Below are positions 18,102-26,166 of a stretch of DNA of 51,630 nt, one piece after another. How positions within the stretch are numbered: the stretch's first letter is position 1; the number at the start of each line of letters is the position of its first letter. The position numbers and the translations under genes are program-made. The notes under the pieces were generated by a model. That model saw only the letters and a list, made by a program, of their open reading frames with translations, was not told the origin of the DNA and searched no databases. The stretch lies in assembly GCA_903902915.1 (NCBI GenBank), contig CAIUWR010000069.1:1-51630 (forward strand), read 5' to 3'. This DNA is from an uncultured Hyphomicrobiales bacterium. Lineage in GTDB: Bacteria; Pseudomonadota; Alphaproteobacteria; Rhizobiales; Beijerinckiaceae.

Positions 18102-18138
18102 AAGACCATGTGTAAGGGAAGTGATTGGGAGGCGAGCG

Positions 18139-18828
18139 ATGAATTTTTTTAGCGAATTGGATTGGAAATCCATTGGTGTCGGAGCGATAATTGCGGCATT
18201 TATTGTAAGCTTCGCAAATATTTGTTTGCAGGCGATGCGTAATAAAGCTGAGCGGAAGCTCGCTAAAATGAGATTTGATTATGAGGAAAATTTAGCCGAG
18301 CGGAAATTTGATTACGAAAAAAAATTAGCCGAGCGGAAATTCGAGTTAGAAAATAAGAGATATGTTCGCGAAAAAACACGGCAACTTGCCGAGGAATCTT
18401 TAACGCTCGCATATCATTTAAGAGCCACCATCTCTCGCATGCGGACGCCCATCCCCGGCTTTGTGGAAGTCTATGACGAAGGAGATGAGGCTGCACGGGC
18501 GGTTTTGATAAAGCAAACCTATCAAGCCATTTTGGACGAATATGAATTAGAAAAGGAGATAATTGATAAATTTCTAGATTTGGAGTTCCGAATGAAATCT
18601 TGGTTCGACGGAGCTGGTGACGACGTTTTTGCGAAATTTAAAGAAACGATTATAGAGATAAGCGCAGGTGCGCGAATCCTCCTTAAGCATCCGAGATTTT
18701 TCGGAAAAACAAGCTCGATCTTAAAGCTTTCTCCTGAAGGTGACTTGATAGATCGAAAAATCGACGATGCGATCCAACTCTTGGAAAATGTCTGCCGCCC
18801 AATCCTATCTGAGCAGCCCGACGTCTAA
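18139..18828 (+). CDS. Orphan membrane-anchored hendecad coiled-coil protein
   Basis: No family recognized. 229 residues. One N-terminal membrane helix (about 12-31, GVGAIIAAFIVSFANICLQA) is followed at once by 11-residue repeats that each start with Leu at positions 30, 41, 52 and 63 (LAERKFDYEKK, LAERKFELENK). The underlying DNA is a 33-base tandem repeat, clearest at 18292-18324 and 18325-18357. Such hendecads form straight helical stalks. A helical domain of about 150 residues follows, likely cytoplasmic, with no catalytic motif I can name. The start ATG has GGGAGG 6 bases upstream. Base composition is much more AT-rich than the neighbours and there is no operon partner, which suggests acquisition by transfer. 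Confidence 0.75.
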   Translation: MNFFSELDWKSIGVGAIIAAFIVSFANICLQAMRNKAERKLAKMRFDYEENLAERKFDYEKKLAERKFELENKRYVREKTRQLAEESLTLAYHLRATISRMRTPIPGFVEVYDEGDEAARAVLIKQTYQAILDEYELEKEIIDKFLDLEFRMKSWFDGAGDDVFAKFKETIIEISAGARILLKHPRFFGKTSSILKLSPEGDLIDRKIDDAIQLLENVCRPILSEQPDV

Positions 18829-18832
18829 CCCC

Positions 18833-19714
18833 TCACATCACCGTCGCCAGAAACCACGGCAGCAGCGCCAGCGACAGAAGGGTCGAGAGCACCACCAGGC
18901 CCGCCACTTCTTCCGCCTTGTTTCCAAAGCGGGCGGCGAACATGTAGTTGTAGACGGCGGAGGGCATCGAGCTTTGGGTCACGACCACGCCGCGCGCCAC
19001 GCCGTCGAGCCCCAGCAGCGTCGCCACCATCCAGCCGATGCAAAAGCCGCCCACCAGCCGCACCAATGAGAAAGCGACGCCCCGGCCCAGCGACTGGATC
19101 TTCAGCTTCGCCAGCGAATAGCCGAGCGACAGCAGCATCAGGGGCACCGTCAGCCCGCCCATGATGTGCATCGCGCGCGCCACGGAGGCGGGCAGGGCGA
19201 CGCCGGTCAGGGCCAAAGTGATCGCCAGCGCTATGGCCCAGATGAGCGGCATGCGCAGCAACGCGCTTGGCGAGATCCCCTTGGCGGCGATGGCCTGCCC
19301 GAGGGTGAAATTCGCCAGCGAGGCGATGGTGAAATAGGCGATGGAGAGGGCGAAGCCCGCCGGGCCGAAGGCGAAGAGCGTCAGCGGCAGGCCCATGTTG
19401 CCGGTGTTGGAAAAGGTCAGCGAGGGCAGATAGGTGGATACGGACTGGCCCGTGGCGCGCACGAGGCCGTAGCCCAGCGCCATCGCCGACCCGTGGCACA
19501 GGGCCGAGGCGAGGGCGATGGTTCCCAGCGCCCCCAGTTGCAGATTCGTCCCCGACAGGCTGTCCACCACCAGACAGGGCGTGCCCACGCCAGTCACCAA
19601 TAGCGAGACGAAGTGGGGATCAAAGGGCTTGTCCTTGCGCGCCCACGCATAACCAATCGCCGCCACGAGAAACACGGGCAGGACGACGTCGAGAAGGATG
19701 GCGAGAATCTGCAT
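18833..19714 (-). CDS. AEC-family (auxin efflux carrier type) transporter
   Basis: Predicted inner-membrane permease, 293 residues with about ten hydrophobic helices. It shows the AEC family pattern: an N-terminal MQILAILLDVVLPVFLVAAIGY, GTPCLVVDSLSG in the third helix, and a pseudo-symmetric second half including GGLTVPLMLLSLGYSLAKLK, a typical AEC signature. It ends with SMPSAVYNYMFAARFGN followed by a last helix. Bacterial AEC members export or import dicarboxylates such as malate or malonate; the substrate here is unknown. It is convergent with the orphan coiled-coil gene (4-base gap) and divergent from the DUF815 ATPase. Confidence 0.9.
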   Translation of the reverse strand: MQILAILLDVVLPVFLVAAIGYAWARKDKPFDPHFVSLLVTGVGTPCLVVDSLSGTNLQLGALGTIALASALCHGSAMALGYGLVRATGQSVSTYLPSLTFSNTGNMGLPLTLFAFGPAGFALSIAYFTIASLANFTLGQAIAAKGISPSALLRMPLIWAIALAITLALTGVALPASVARAMHIMGGLTVPLMLLSLGYSLAKLKIQSLGRGVAFSLVRLVGGFCIGWMVATLLGLDGVARGVVVTQSSMPSAVYNYMFAARFGNKAEEVAGLVVLSTLLSLALLPWFLATVM

Positions 19715-19806
19715 CGCGCCACCTACACTGCGGGCGTGGCGAATGGCAACGTTTGGGCTTTGGCTTGCTTGCTGCTATAGGCGCCGACACCAGCAGGAGA
19801 CGCCCC

Positions 19807-20685
19807 ATGACCATCGACTCCACAGCCCTTCTCGCCACTCTGGAGCGCATCGCCAGCGCGCTGGACCGGCTCGCCCCCCAGACCACCGCCGCCATTGATT
19901 TCGACGCGGCGGACGCCTTCGTCTGGCACGCCGCCTCCTGCGGCTTCACGCCGGTGCCCAAGGTCAACCGGGTGGACATCAGCCTGCTGCGCGGCATTGA
20001 TCTGGTGCGCGATCTCCTGGTGGAGAACACCGAGCGTTTCGCCAAGGGTCTGCCCGCCAACAACGCGCTGTTGTGGGGCGCGCGGGGCATGGGCAAGTCG
20101 TCGCTGGTCAAGGCGGTCCATGCGCAGATCAACGCCGCACGGGCGGGGGAGGCCGATGCGCGTCCCATGAAGCTGGTGGAGATCCACCGCGAGGACATCG
20201 AGACGCTGCCAGCCCTGATGAGCCGCGTGCGGCCCGCGCCCTATCCCTTCATTCTGTTCTGCGACGATCTTTCCTTCGATGCGGAGGATACGTCCTACAA
20301 ATCGCTGAAGGCGGTGCTGGAAGGCGGCATCGAGGGGCGCCCGGCCAATGTGCTGTTCTACGCCACCTCGAACCGGCGCCATCTGCTGCCGCGCGACATG
20401 ATGGACAATGAAGGCGGCACCGCCATCAACCCCGGCGAAGCCGTGGAGGAGAAGGTCTCCCTCTCCGACCGCTTCGGCCTGTGGCTGGGCTTCCATCGCT
20501 GTTCGCAGGACGAATACTTGGCCATGGTGCAGGGCTACGCCGCCCATTTCGGCCTGGACGCGGACGCCGCGCAGATGCGGGCTGGAGCCCTCGAATGGGC
20601 CACGACTCGCGGCGCCCGCTCGGGCCGCACAGCCTGGCAGTTCATTCAGGATCTGGCCGGCCGGCTGGGGAAACAGACAGGGTAG
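19807..20685 (+). CDS. DUF815-type AAA ATP-binding protein
   Basis: A 292-residue P-loop ATPase. The Walker A motif is GARGMGKSSLVK (about residues 95-106) and the Walker B-like segment is PFILFCDDLSFD (about 151-162). A sensor-1-like ATSNRRHLLPRDMM follows at about 183. The N-terminal helical part and the whole arrangement match the DUF815 family (E. coli-type proteins annotated only as ATP-binding), whose function is unknown. I start at the ATG at 19807 (MTIDSTALLATLERI); longer versions run into the intergenic region. It is upstream of aspS on the same strand with a 99-base gap. Confidence 0.88.
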   Translation: MTIDSTALLATLERIASALDRLAPQTTAAIDFDAADAFVWHAASCGFTPVPKVNRVDISLLRGIDLVRDLLVENTERFAKGLPANNALLWGARGMGKSSLVKAVHAQINAARAGEADARPMKLVEIHREDIETLPALMSRVRPAPYPFILFCDDLSFDAEDTSYKSLKAVLEGGIEGRPANVLFYATSNRRHLLPRDMMDNEGGTAINPGEAVEEKVSLSDRFGLWLGFHRCSQDEYLAMVQGYAAHFGLDADAAQMRAGALEWATTRGARSGRTAWQFIQDLAGRLGKQTG

Positions 20686-20784
20686 GGGCTGGTGTGCGAT
20701 CCCCACCTTTCCCCGACCCGCATTTTCCCCTACACACGCCCTCGACCGGCGCATAGCGCCTGAACGTGAGTCACCGAGGCCGCC

Positions 20785-22554
20785 ATGCATCGCTATCGCT
20801 CCCATACCTGCGCCGAGCCCGCCGCGTCCCTGATCGGGCAGGACATTCGCCTGTCCGGCTGGTGCCACCGCATCCGCGACCACGGCGGCGTGCTGTTCAT
20901 TGATCTGCGCGATCATTACGGCCTGACCCAATGCGTGGTGGATCCCGATTCGCCAGCCTTCGGCGCCGCCGAGACCCTGCGCGCCGAATGGGTGGTGCGG
21001 TTTGACGGCAAGGTGCGCGCCCGCCCCGCAGGCACGGAAAACGCCGACATGTCGACCGGGCAGGTCGAGATCTATGTGACGGACATCGAAGTGCTCGGCC
21101 AGTCGGCCGAACTGCCGCTGCCGGTCTTCGGCGATCAGGACTATCCCGAAGAGACGCGCCTGAAATACCGCTTCCTCGATCTGCGCCGCGAGCGGCTGCA
21201 CAAGAACATCATGCTGCGCGTGAATGTGGTGGACGCCATGCGCCGCCGCATGAAGGGCGCCGGCTTCAACGAATTCGCCACCCCGATCCTCACCGCGTCG
21301 AGCCCGGAAGGCGCGCGCGATTTCCTCGTGCCCTCGCGCATTCATCCCGGCAAGTTCTACGCCCTGCCGCAGGCGCCCCAGCAATACAAGCAGCTCTTGA
21401 TGATGGCGGGCTTCGACCGCTATTTCCAGATCGCGCCCTGCTTCCGCGATGAAGACCCGCGCGCCGACCGTCTGCCCGGCGAATTCTACCAGCTCGATCT
21501 CGAGATGAGCTTCGTCACCCAGGAAGACATTTTCGACGCCATCGAGCCCGTCGTCACCGGCATTTTCGAAGAGTTCGGCAATGGACGCCCGGTCACGCAG
21601 AAATGGCCGCGCATTCCCTATGCGGTCGCCATGCGCAAATATGGCTCGGACAAGCCGGATCTTCGCAACCCCATCGAGATGCAGGAGGTTTCGGAGCATT
21701 TCCGCGGCTCCAACTTCAAGGTCTTCGCGCGCATGCTGGAAGCGCCGAAGAACGAGGTCTGGGCCATTCCCGCCCCCAAGGGCGGCCAGCGCACCTTCTG
21801 CGACCGCATGAATTCATGGGCGCAGGGCGAGGGCCAGCCGGGCCTCGGCTATATCTTCTGGCGTGAGGACGGCGCGGCCGGTCCCATCGCCAACAACATC
21901 GGGCCGGAGCGCGCCGAAGCCATCCGCGTGCAGATGGGCCTTTCCGCTGGCGACGCCTGTTTCTTCGCGGCGGGCGACCCGGAAAAATTCGCCCGCTTCG
22001 CCGGCGCCGCCCGCATCAAGGCGGGGCAGGATCTGGGCCTTGTGGACGAGAACCGCTTCGAGCTGGCGTGGATCGTCGATTTCCCCATGTTCGAATGGAA
22101 CGAGGACGAGAAGAAGGTCGATTTCTCGCACAATCCCTTCTCCATGCCGCAGGGCGGGCTTGAGGCGCTTGAAACGCAGGATCCGCTCACCATCAAGGCG
22201 TTCCAGTACGACATCGCCTGCAATGGCTACGAGATCGCGTCCGGCGGCATCCGCAACCATCGCCCCAAGGCCATGGTGAAGGCCTTCGAGATCGCGGGCT
22301 ATGGCGAGGAGACCGTGATCGAGCGCTTTGGCGGCATGTATCGCGCGTTCCAATACGGCGCCCCGCCCCATGGCGGCATGGCGGCGGGCGTGGACCGCAT
22401 CATCATGCTGCTGGCGGGCGAGCAGAACCTGCGCGAAGTCGCCCTGTTCCCCATGAACCAGCGCGCCGAAGACATCCTGATGGGCGCCCCTTCGGAGGCC
22501 TCCAACAAGCAGCTGCGCGAGCTGCATGTGCGGGTGAATCAGCCGGAGAAGTAG
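20785..22554 (+). CDS. aspS: Aspartate-tRNA ligase, bacterial type
   Basis: Cytoplasmic class II synthetase charging tRNA-Asp. The 589-residue length includes the bacterial GAD insertion. Landmarks: N-terminal OB-fold ([20 protein letters not shown]), motif 1 region ([20 protein letters not shown]), motif 2 ([20 protein letters not shown]) and motif 3 ([20 protein letters not shown]). The flexible-loop sequence and [20 protein letters not shown] are standard. Whether it is discriminating or also mischarges tRNA-Asn cannot be decided from these motifs alone. The 147-base gap to the convergent dgt gene is filled by an inverted repeat. Confidence 0.97.
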   Translation: MHRYRSHTCAEPAASLIGQDIRLSGWCHRIRDHGGVLFIDLRDHYGLTQCVVDPDSPAFGAAETLRAEWVVRFDGKVRARPAGTENADMSTGQVEIYVTDIEVLGQSAELPLPVFGDQDYPEETRLKYRFLDLRRERLHKNIMLRVNVVDAMRRRMKGAGFNEFATPILTASSPEGARDFLVPSRIHPGKFYALPQAPQQYKQLLMMAGFDRYFQIAPCFRDEDPRADRLPGEFYQLDLEMSFVTQEDIFDAIEPVVTGIFEEFGNGRPVTQKWPRIPYAVAMRKYGSDKPDLRNPIEMQEVSEHFRGSNFKVFARMLEAPKNEVWAIPAPKGGQRTFCDRMNSWAQGEGQPGLGYIFWREDGAAGPIANNIGPERAEAIRVQMGLSAGDACFFAAGDPEKFARFAGAARIKAGQDLGLVDENRFELAWIVDFPMFEWNEDEKKVDFSHNPFSMPQGGLEALETQDPLTIKAFQYDIACNGYEIASGGIRNHRPKAMVKAFEIAGYGEETVIERFGGMYRAFQYGAPPHGGMAAGVDRIIMLLAGEQNLREVALFPMNQRAEDILMGAPSEASNKQLRELHVRVNQPEK

Positions 22555-22570
22555 GGAAACGGGTGGCGCC

Positions 22571-22686
22571 GGCGCTTCGCGAAACGAAGCGCCCGGGAGG
22601 GGCGACGTCCCGTCGCCCTCGTCGCCACGCGCCCCGAGATGATTAAACGTGATCGCGTTAGCTGGGCGACGGGACGTCGCCCCTCC
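22571..22686. repeat. Nested inverted repeats between aspS and dgt
   Basis: A 23-base perfect inverted repeat, beginning GGAGGGGCGACGTCCC at 22596-22618 and mirrored at 22664-22686, surrounds a 45-base loop. Each arm itself contains the palindromic core GACGTC. Just before it is a 9-bp hairpin, GGCGCTTCG-N5-CGAAGCGCC (22571-22593). It sits between the convergent ends of aspS and dgt, where it could act as a bidirectional terminator, but there is no clear T-tract. The arm resembles the hairpin after erpA (24377-24398), pointing to a dispersed repeat family. Confidence 0.75.
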
Positions 22687-22701
22687 GGCGCCCGCCACCC
22701 T

Positions 22702-23916
22702 TCACCGCAACTCCGGCGCATCCCCGAATAAACGCTTGTGTTCGGCCAGCGCATAGCGGTCGGTCATGCCCGCGATATAATCGCAGACGAGGCGCGCGAT
22801 GCGGGGCGCGTCCGCCTTCATCCCCTGCGCGCTCGCGGCCCATTCGGCGGGCATGAGGGCGGGGTCTGCGAGGAAGGCGCGGGCGACGCGGCGCACCACT
22901 TCCGCCGCCTCCACCCGCACCTTCATCACCTTGGGATGGCGGTACATGTGGGGATAGAGGAAGCCCTTGATGGCCTTGTCGGCTGCATGCATGGGATCGG
23001 AAAATGTCACCATGGCGCGGTCCTGCGCGCGCACCTCGGCGGCGCTCTGCGGGGCGGCTTGCGCCAGCCGGGCGCTTCCCTCGCGGATCGCGTCTTCGAC
23101 GAAGCGGGTGATGAGGCGTCGGCCCAGCTCGTGCACGAAGCGGTTGCGCTCCAGCCCCGGATGGCGCGCCTCGATCTCGCGCACGAGGTCGCCGACGAAA
23201 TCCACCTCCCGCAGATCTTCGATGGAGAAAAGCCTGGCGCGCAGGCCGTCGTCGATGTCGTGGGCGTTGTAGGCCACATCATCGGCGATGGCGGCGGCCT
23301 GCGCCTCGGCGCTGGCGAAACTGGCGAGATCCAGCGGCCAGCGGGCGTCGAACTCCACGATGGCCACGGGCAGGCCCCGTGCGGCATATCTGGCGATGGG
23401 CGCGCCGTCATGCTGCAACAGCGGGCCGTTGTGTTTGACCAGCCCCTCCAGAGTCTCCCACGCCAGATTGAGCCCGTCGTGGTCGGCGTAGCGCTTCTCC
23501 AGACGGGTGACGATGCGCAGCGCCTGCGCATTATGGTCGAAGCCGCCGAAGGGCTCCATGACCTCCTCCAGCGCATCCTCGCCCGTATGGCCGAAGGGCG
23601 TGTGGCCCAGATCATGCGCCAGCGCCAGAGCCTCCGCCAGATCCTCGTCGAGGTGCAGCGAGCGGGCGATGGCGCGGGCGATCTGGCCGACTTCGATCGT
23701 ATGGGTGAGGCGGGTGCGGTAGTGGTCGCCCTCATGGGGCACGAAGACCTGCGTCTTGTGCGCCAGCCTGCGGAAGGCGGTGGAATGGATGATGCGGTCG
23801 CGGTCGCGCTGATATTCCGTGCGCGTGGGGGAGGGCGCCTCCGGGAATAGCCGTCCCCGGCTCAGGCGCGAGTCCACCGCATAGGGGGCGTGATTGGCGG
23901 AATAAGGGGGCTGCAT
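22702..23916 (-). CDS. dgt: Deoxyguanosinetriphosphate triphosphohydrolase-like protein
   Basis: HD-superfamily dNTPase that splits dGTP (or dNTPs) to nucleoside and triphosphate. The 404-residue product has the type 2 dGTPase pattern: [40 protein letters not shown] (the first metal-binding His), then [18 protein letters not shown] (the HD pair) and NGPLL...; [14 protein letters not shown] contains the third Asp. I start at the ATG at 23916 ([16 protein letters not shown]), the usual alphaproteobacterial N-terminus; upstream in-frame codons are non-coding. It is divergent from erpA with about 110 bases between. In many relatives dgt and erpA lie next to argS, which here is about 20 kb away. 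Confidence 0.94.
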   Translation of the reverse strand: MQPPYSANHAPYAVDSRLSRGRLFPEAPSPTRTEYQRDRDRIIHSTAFRRLAHKTQVFVPHEGDHYRTRLTHTIEVGQIARAIARSLHLDEDLAEALALAHDLGHTPFGHTGEDALEEVMEPFGGFDHNAQALRIVTRLEKRYADHDGLNLAWETLEGLVKHNGPLLQHDGAPIARYAARGLPVAIVEFDARWPLDLASFASAEAQAAAIADDVAYNAHDIDDGLRARLFSIEDLREVDFVGDLVREIEARHPGLERNRFVHELGRRLITRFVEDAIREGSARLAQAAPQSAAEVRAQDRAMVTFSDPMHAADKAIKGFLYPHMYRHPKVMKVRVEAAEVVRRVARAFLADPALMPAEWAASAQGMKADAPRIARLVCDYIAGMTDRYALAEHKRLFGDAPELR

Positions 23917-24025
23917 GGTCAATCGGTGGCCCTCTTGCGAAGCAGCGCGTTGAACGCGCGCCTGTCTGCGCTTATATCTGCGGCGTGACCCGTGGCAAGT
24001 CCGCGCGTCCATGAGAGAGCAGCCC

Positions 24026-24370
24026 ATGACCGAAGTCGCAGAAGCCTCGCCCGTCGACCTCACCGAGCGCGCCGCAAAGCGCATCCTCGAAGTGCTGCGC
24101 AAGGAGCCGCAGGGATCCATGTTGCGCGTCGCCGTGAATGGGGGCGGCTGCTCGGGCTTTCAATATGCTTTCGACGTGACGCAGGAGCGCCAGTCCGACG
24201 ATCTGGTGATCGAGCGGGAGGGCGCCGTGGTGCTGGTCGATACGGTCTCGCTGGATTTCCTGCGCGGGGCGCGGATTGATTTCGTCAACGATCTCATCGG
24301 CCAGAGCTTCAAGATCGAAAACCCCAACGCGACCGCGTCCTGCGGCTGCGGAACGAGCTTTGCGGTGTGA
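24026..24370 (+). CDS. erpA: Iron-sulfur cluster insertion protein ErpA (A-type carrier)
   Basis: A-type carrier that delivers [4Fe-4S] or [2Fe-2S] clusters to apoproteins. The 114-residue product has the three ligand cysteines of the family: Cys42 in GGGCSGFQY and Cys106/Cys108 in the terminal [36 protein letters not shown] is the standard ErpA/IscA body (shown here in two overlapping pieces: [27 protein letters not shown]). I start at ATG 24026 (MTEVAEAS); an ATG at 24011 in frame would add five residues but overlaps the likely ribosome-binding GAGAG. It is followed by a GC hairpin, and is convergent with the metal-efflux operon. Confidence 0.93.
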   Translation: MTEVAEASPVDLTERAAKRILEVLRKEPQGSMLRVAVNGGGCSGFQYAFDVTQERQSDDLVIEREGAVVLVDTVSLDFLRGARIDFVNDLIGQSFKIENPNATASCGCGTSFAV

Positions 24371-24376
24371 CCGGGA

Positions 24377-24398
24377 GGGCCGACGTCCTCGTCGGCCC
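24377..24398 (+). terminator. GC hairpin after erpA
   Basis: GGGCCGAC at 24377-24384 pairs perfectly with GTCGGCCC at 24391-24398 around the 6-base loop GTCCTC, seven bases after the erpA stop. No T-run follows, so termination is plausible but weak. The sequence is close to the arms of the aspS-dgt inverted repeat, with C/G swaps that preserve pairing. Confidence 0.5.
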
Positions 24399-24423
24399 AA
24401 GGGCGTCAATGCGGGTGGTCGCC

Positions 24424-24945
24424 TCAGGCGATGGCAAGATGGTGGGCCTGATGGTGCATGCCGCGCGCCATGACGCCGAAGAAGCCGAGGCCCCGCAGTT
24501 TTCGCAAGTCAGCCTCGGGCGCCCACACGCTCAACACCGCGCCGCCTTCGATGGGAGAGGCCTCGAACCGCCAGCCATCTACGCCATTCATGGTCGCGGC
24601 ATGGGCCAGCGCCATGCGCCGGACGGAGTCGCCCACCGGCCCGACGCCCGTCACCGAATAGCGCATGCCGCCCACGATGGGCTGCGCGTTGACTTCAGCG
24701 CCGAGGGTCACATTGTTCATATCGACAAGATGGGCGCGCAGGGCGTCGATATTCACTTTCGACCAATCCGTCTGCGGATCAGCCTCCAGAACGCCCACGA
24801 TCTCCTGAATGGCGGCGAAGGCGCTCTGGCCGGGTTCTTTGGGCATGGCTGTCGCCGCAGGCGGCGCCATATGGGCGTGATCATGTTGCGCCAGCGCGAG
24901 CGTCGGTGCGAGGAAGGCGGCGAGAACGATGGCGCGGATGATCAT
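24424..24945 (-). CDS. His-rich exported protein in metal-efflux operon, unknown function
   Basis: A 173-residue exported protein with a clear signal peptide (MIIRAIVLAAFLAPTLALA, cleavage before QHDHAHM). The mature N-terminus starts with a His/Met-rich QHDHAHM segment suited to metal binding, and the C-terminus ends with ARGMHHQAHHLAIA. The middle (IQEIVGVLEADPQTDWSKVNIDALRAHLVDMNNVTLGA..., read in parts) is a periplasmic domain of unknown function that also contains repeated His and Met residues. It lies 23 bases downstream of the NicO-type exporter and is the third gene of an operon led by a CsoR/RcnR-family repressor. Inference: a periplasmic metal chaperone or buffer for the exporter. 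It may instead bind copper. Confidence 0.78.
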   Translation of the reverse strand: MIIRAIVLAAFLAPTLALAQHDHAHMAPPAATAMPKEPGQSAFAAIQEIVGVLEADPQTDWSKVNIDALRAHLVDMNNVTLGAEVNAQPIVGGMRYSVTGVGPVGDSVRRMALAHAATMNGVDGWRFEASPIEGGAVLSVWAPEADLRKLRGLGFFGVMARGMHHQAHHLAIA

Positions 24946-24968
24946 GGCGGCTCCTCAGTAATGACGAA

Positions 24969-25775
24969 CTAGATCAATCCCGTCGCCAGCAAGCCCCTGA
25001 TGGTGACGACAAGGCCGATGATCCCCACCAGCGCTGCGGAGAGATAGGGCAGGCGCTCGGCCCAGCCGGAGAAGCCCGACCAGCCTTCCGAGGCCTTGCT
25101 GGCGCCCCAGGAGGCCAGCACGCCAACCGAGATGAGCGTGATGGCGAGGCCGACGCTGAAGCACCCCACCATGCCAAAGCCCAGCGAGAAAGCGCGGCTT
25201 TGCAGGCAGATCAGCAAAACCGCCACGGCCGAAGGGCAGGGCATGAGCCCTGCCGTCAGGCCGAACCAGGCGATGGCGCCATTGCCCACCTTGCGGCCCG
25301 CGAACCGCTGCTCGATCTCGCGTGCGTGCTCCTGCGCATGGGACAGCGCGCGCTCCTCGTGAGCGTGATGGTCATGGTGGTCATGATCGTGATCGTGATC
25401 ATGATCATGGTCATGATGTTCGTGGTCGTGCTGCTCGCGGTGGAACAGCACGACGATGCGCCAGGCCAGCGCGAGGATCATCAGGCCGGAGGTCAGGATC
25501 AGCCAGGGCTCCGCCTTGTCGAGAATCAGGACGTCGCCAAACCACAGGCCCGCCGCCGCCAGCGCCCAGACCACGGCCGTATGGCCGATGGCGGCCGAGC
25601 CGCCCAGCAGCGCCGCCTGGCCCGCCGTGCCGCGTGTCGCCACCACGAAGGCGGCCATCATGCTCTTGGAATGGCCGGGCTCCAGCGCATGCAGCGCGCC
25701 AAGCAGAACCGCGAGGGGAAGATAGGCCCAGGGATTGGAGCCGTGCGTCTGAATGAGGGCTGCGATGTCTGGCAT
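24969..25775 (-). CDS. Nickel/cobalt efflux-type transporter, NicO/RcnA family
   Basis: Inner-membrane metal exporter, 268 residues. It has the NicO signatures LGALHALEPGHSKSMMAAF (about residue 24) and WFGLTAGLMPCPSAVAVLL (about 165), six or seven membrane helices, and a cytoplasmic or periplasmic His/Asp tract between helices 3 and 4 (about residues 112-140, many HDHD repeats), as in RcnA. The preferred start is ATG 25775, six bases after the upstream stop; a GTG at 25784 overlaps that stop as GTGA, so the two genes are coupled either way. Its neighbours are a CsoR/RcnR-family repressor upstream and a His-rich exported protein downstream. Nickel or cobalt is the expected substrate from the family; the sensor ligand set leaves copper possible. 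Confidence 0.88.
   Translation of the reverse strand: MPDIAALIQTHGSNPWAYLPLAVLLGALHALEPGHSKSMMAAFVVATRGTAGQAALLGGSAAIGHTAVVWALAAAGLWFGDVLILDKAEPWLILTSGLMILALAWRIVVLFHREQHDHEHHDHDHDHDHDHDHHDHHAHEERALSHAQEHAREIEQRFAGRKVGNGAIAWFGLTAGLMPCPSAVAVLLICLQSRAFSLGFGMVGCFSVGLAITLISVGVLASWGASKASEGWSGFSGWAERLPYLSAALVGIIGLVVTIRGLLATGLI
25362..25432. repeat. GAT/CAT-type tandem tract encoding the His-Asp loop
   Basis: Within the exporter gene, the plus strand reads as repeated GATCGT/GATCAT/GGTCAT hexamers, which on the coding strand give alternating His-Asp codons. The tract is prone to slippage, so the number of His-Asp pairs may vary between strains without a frameshift when whole hexamers are gained or lost. 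Confidence 0.7.
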
Positions 25776-25780
25776 GGGGC

Positions 25781-26047
25781 TCACAAATATCTGGCGAGGG
25801 TTTTCAGCTCGGCGGCGAGGGAGCCGCCAGCGGCGCCCTGTTCGGGCATGCGGTCTTCAAGGCAGTGGTCGATATGGTGCTGGATCATCTCGCGTTTCGC
25901 CGCCACCAGCGCCGCCTCGACCGCTTGCAGCTGCTGGGCGATGGAGATGCAATCGCGCCCCTCCTGAACCATGGTCACGACGGCGCGCAAATGCCCCTCG
26001 GCGCGGCGCAGCCGGGCGAGAAGGGCGGGGTCGGAAGCATGGGACAT
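25781..26047 (-). CDS. CsoR/RcnR-family metal-sensing repressor
   Basis: An 88-residue all-helical DNA-binding repressor (DUF156 fold). Family landmarks are LLARLRRAEGHLRAVVTMVQEGRDC and IAQQLQAVEAALVAAKREMIQHH. The metal ligands can be placed by spacing: Cys33, His58 (25 later) and Cys62 (4 later), the Cys-His-Cys fingerprint of CsoR and the nickel sensor InrS, rather than the Cys-His-His of E. coli RcnR; His3 is also present, as in RcnR. The promoter-proximal palindrome 26058-26076 is the likely operator. The ATG at 26047 has AGGTAG about 5 bases upstream. It leads the exporter operon, overlapping or abutting the exporter start, so autoregulation together with the exporter is expected. Confidence 0.9.
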   Translation of the reverse strand: MSHASDPALLARLRRAEGHLRAVVTMVQEGRDCISIAQQLQAVEAALVAAKREMIQHHIDHCLEDRMPEQGAAGGSLAAELKTLARYL

Positions 26048-26052
26048 GAACT

Positions 26053-26080
26053 ACCTATATCCCCCCGGGGGGGATAATAC
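26053..26080 (-). promoter_or_regulatory. G/C-tract palindromic operator of the metal-efflux operon
   Basis: TATCCCCCCGGGGGGGATA at 26058-26076 is an almost perfect palindrome of a C6 and a G7 run flanked by AT-rich steps (ATAT and ATAATAC). CsoR, RcnR and InrS operators are G-tract inverted repeats of this kind. It starts about 10 bases upstream of the repressor ATG at 26047, so binding would block both initiation and early transcription. Confidence 0.75.
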
Positions 26081-26166
26081 AAGTTCCCGCGCGCCTTTCA
26101 TTCGCCATCTGGCGCGCTAGACTGAGGACAGCACCGGACCCAGGGGCCACGATCAGGATTCAGCAC

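Noticed and set aside
25362-25432. Regular short tandem repeat that might be mistaken for a CRISPR or VNTR locus
   Set aside because: It is inside a coding region and encodes the His-Asp metal loop of the exporter; no spacers of constant length. No CRISPR array is present anywhere in the window.
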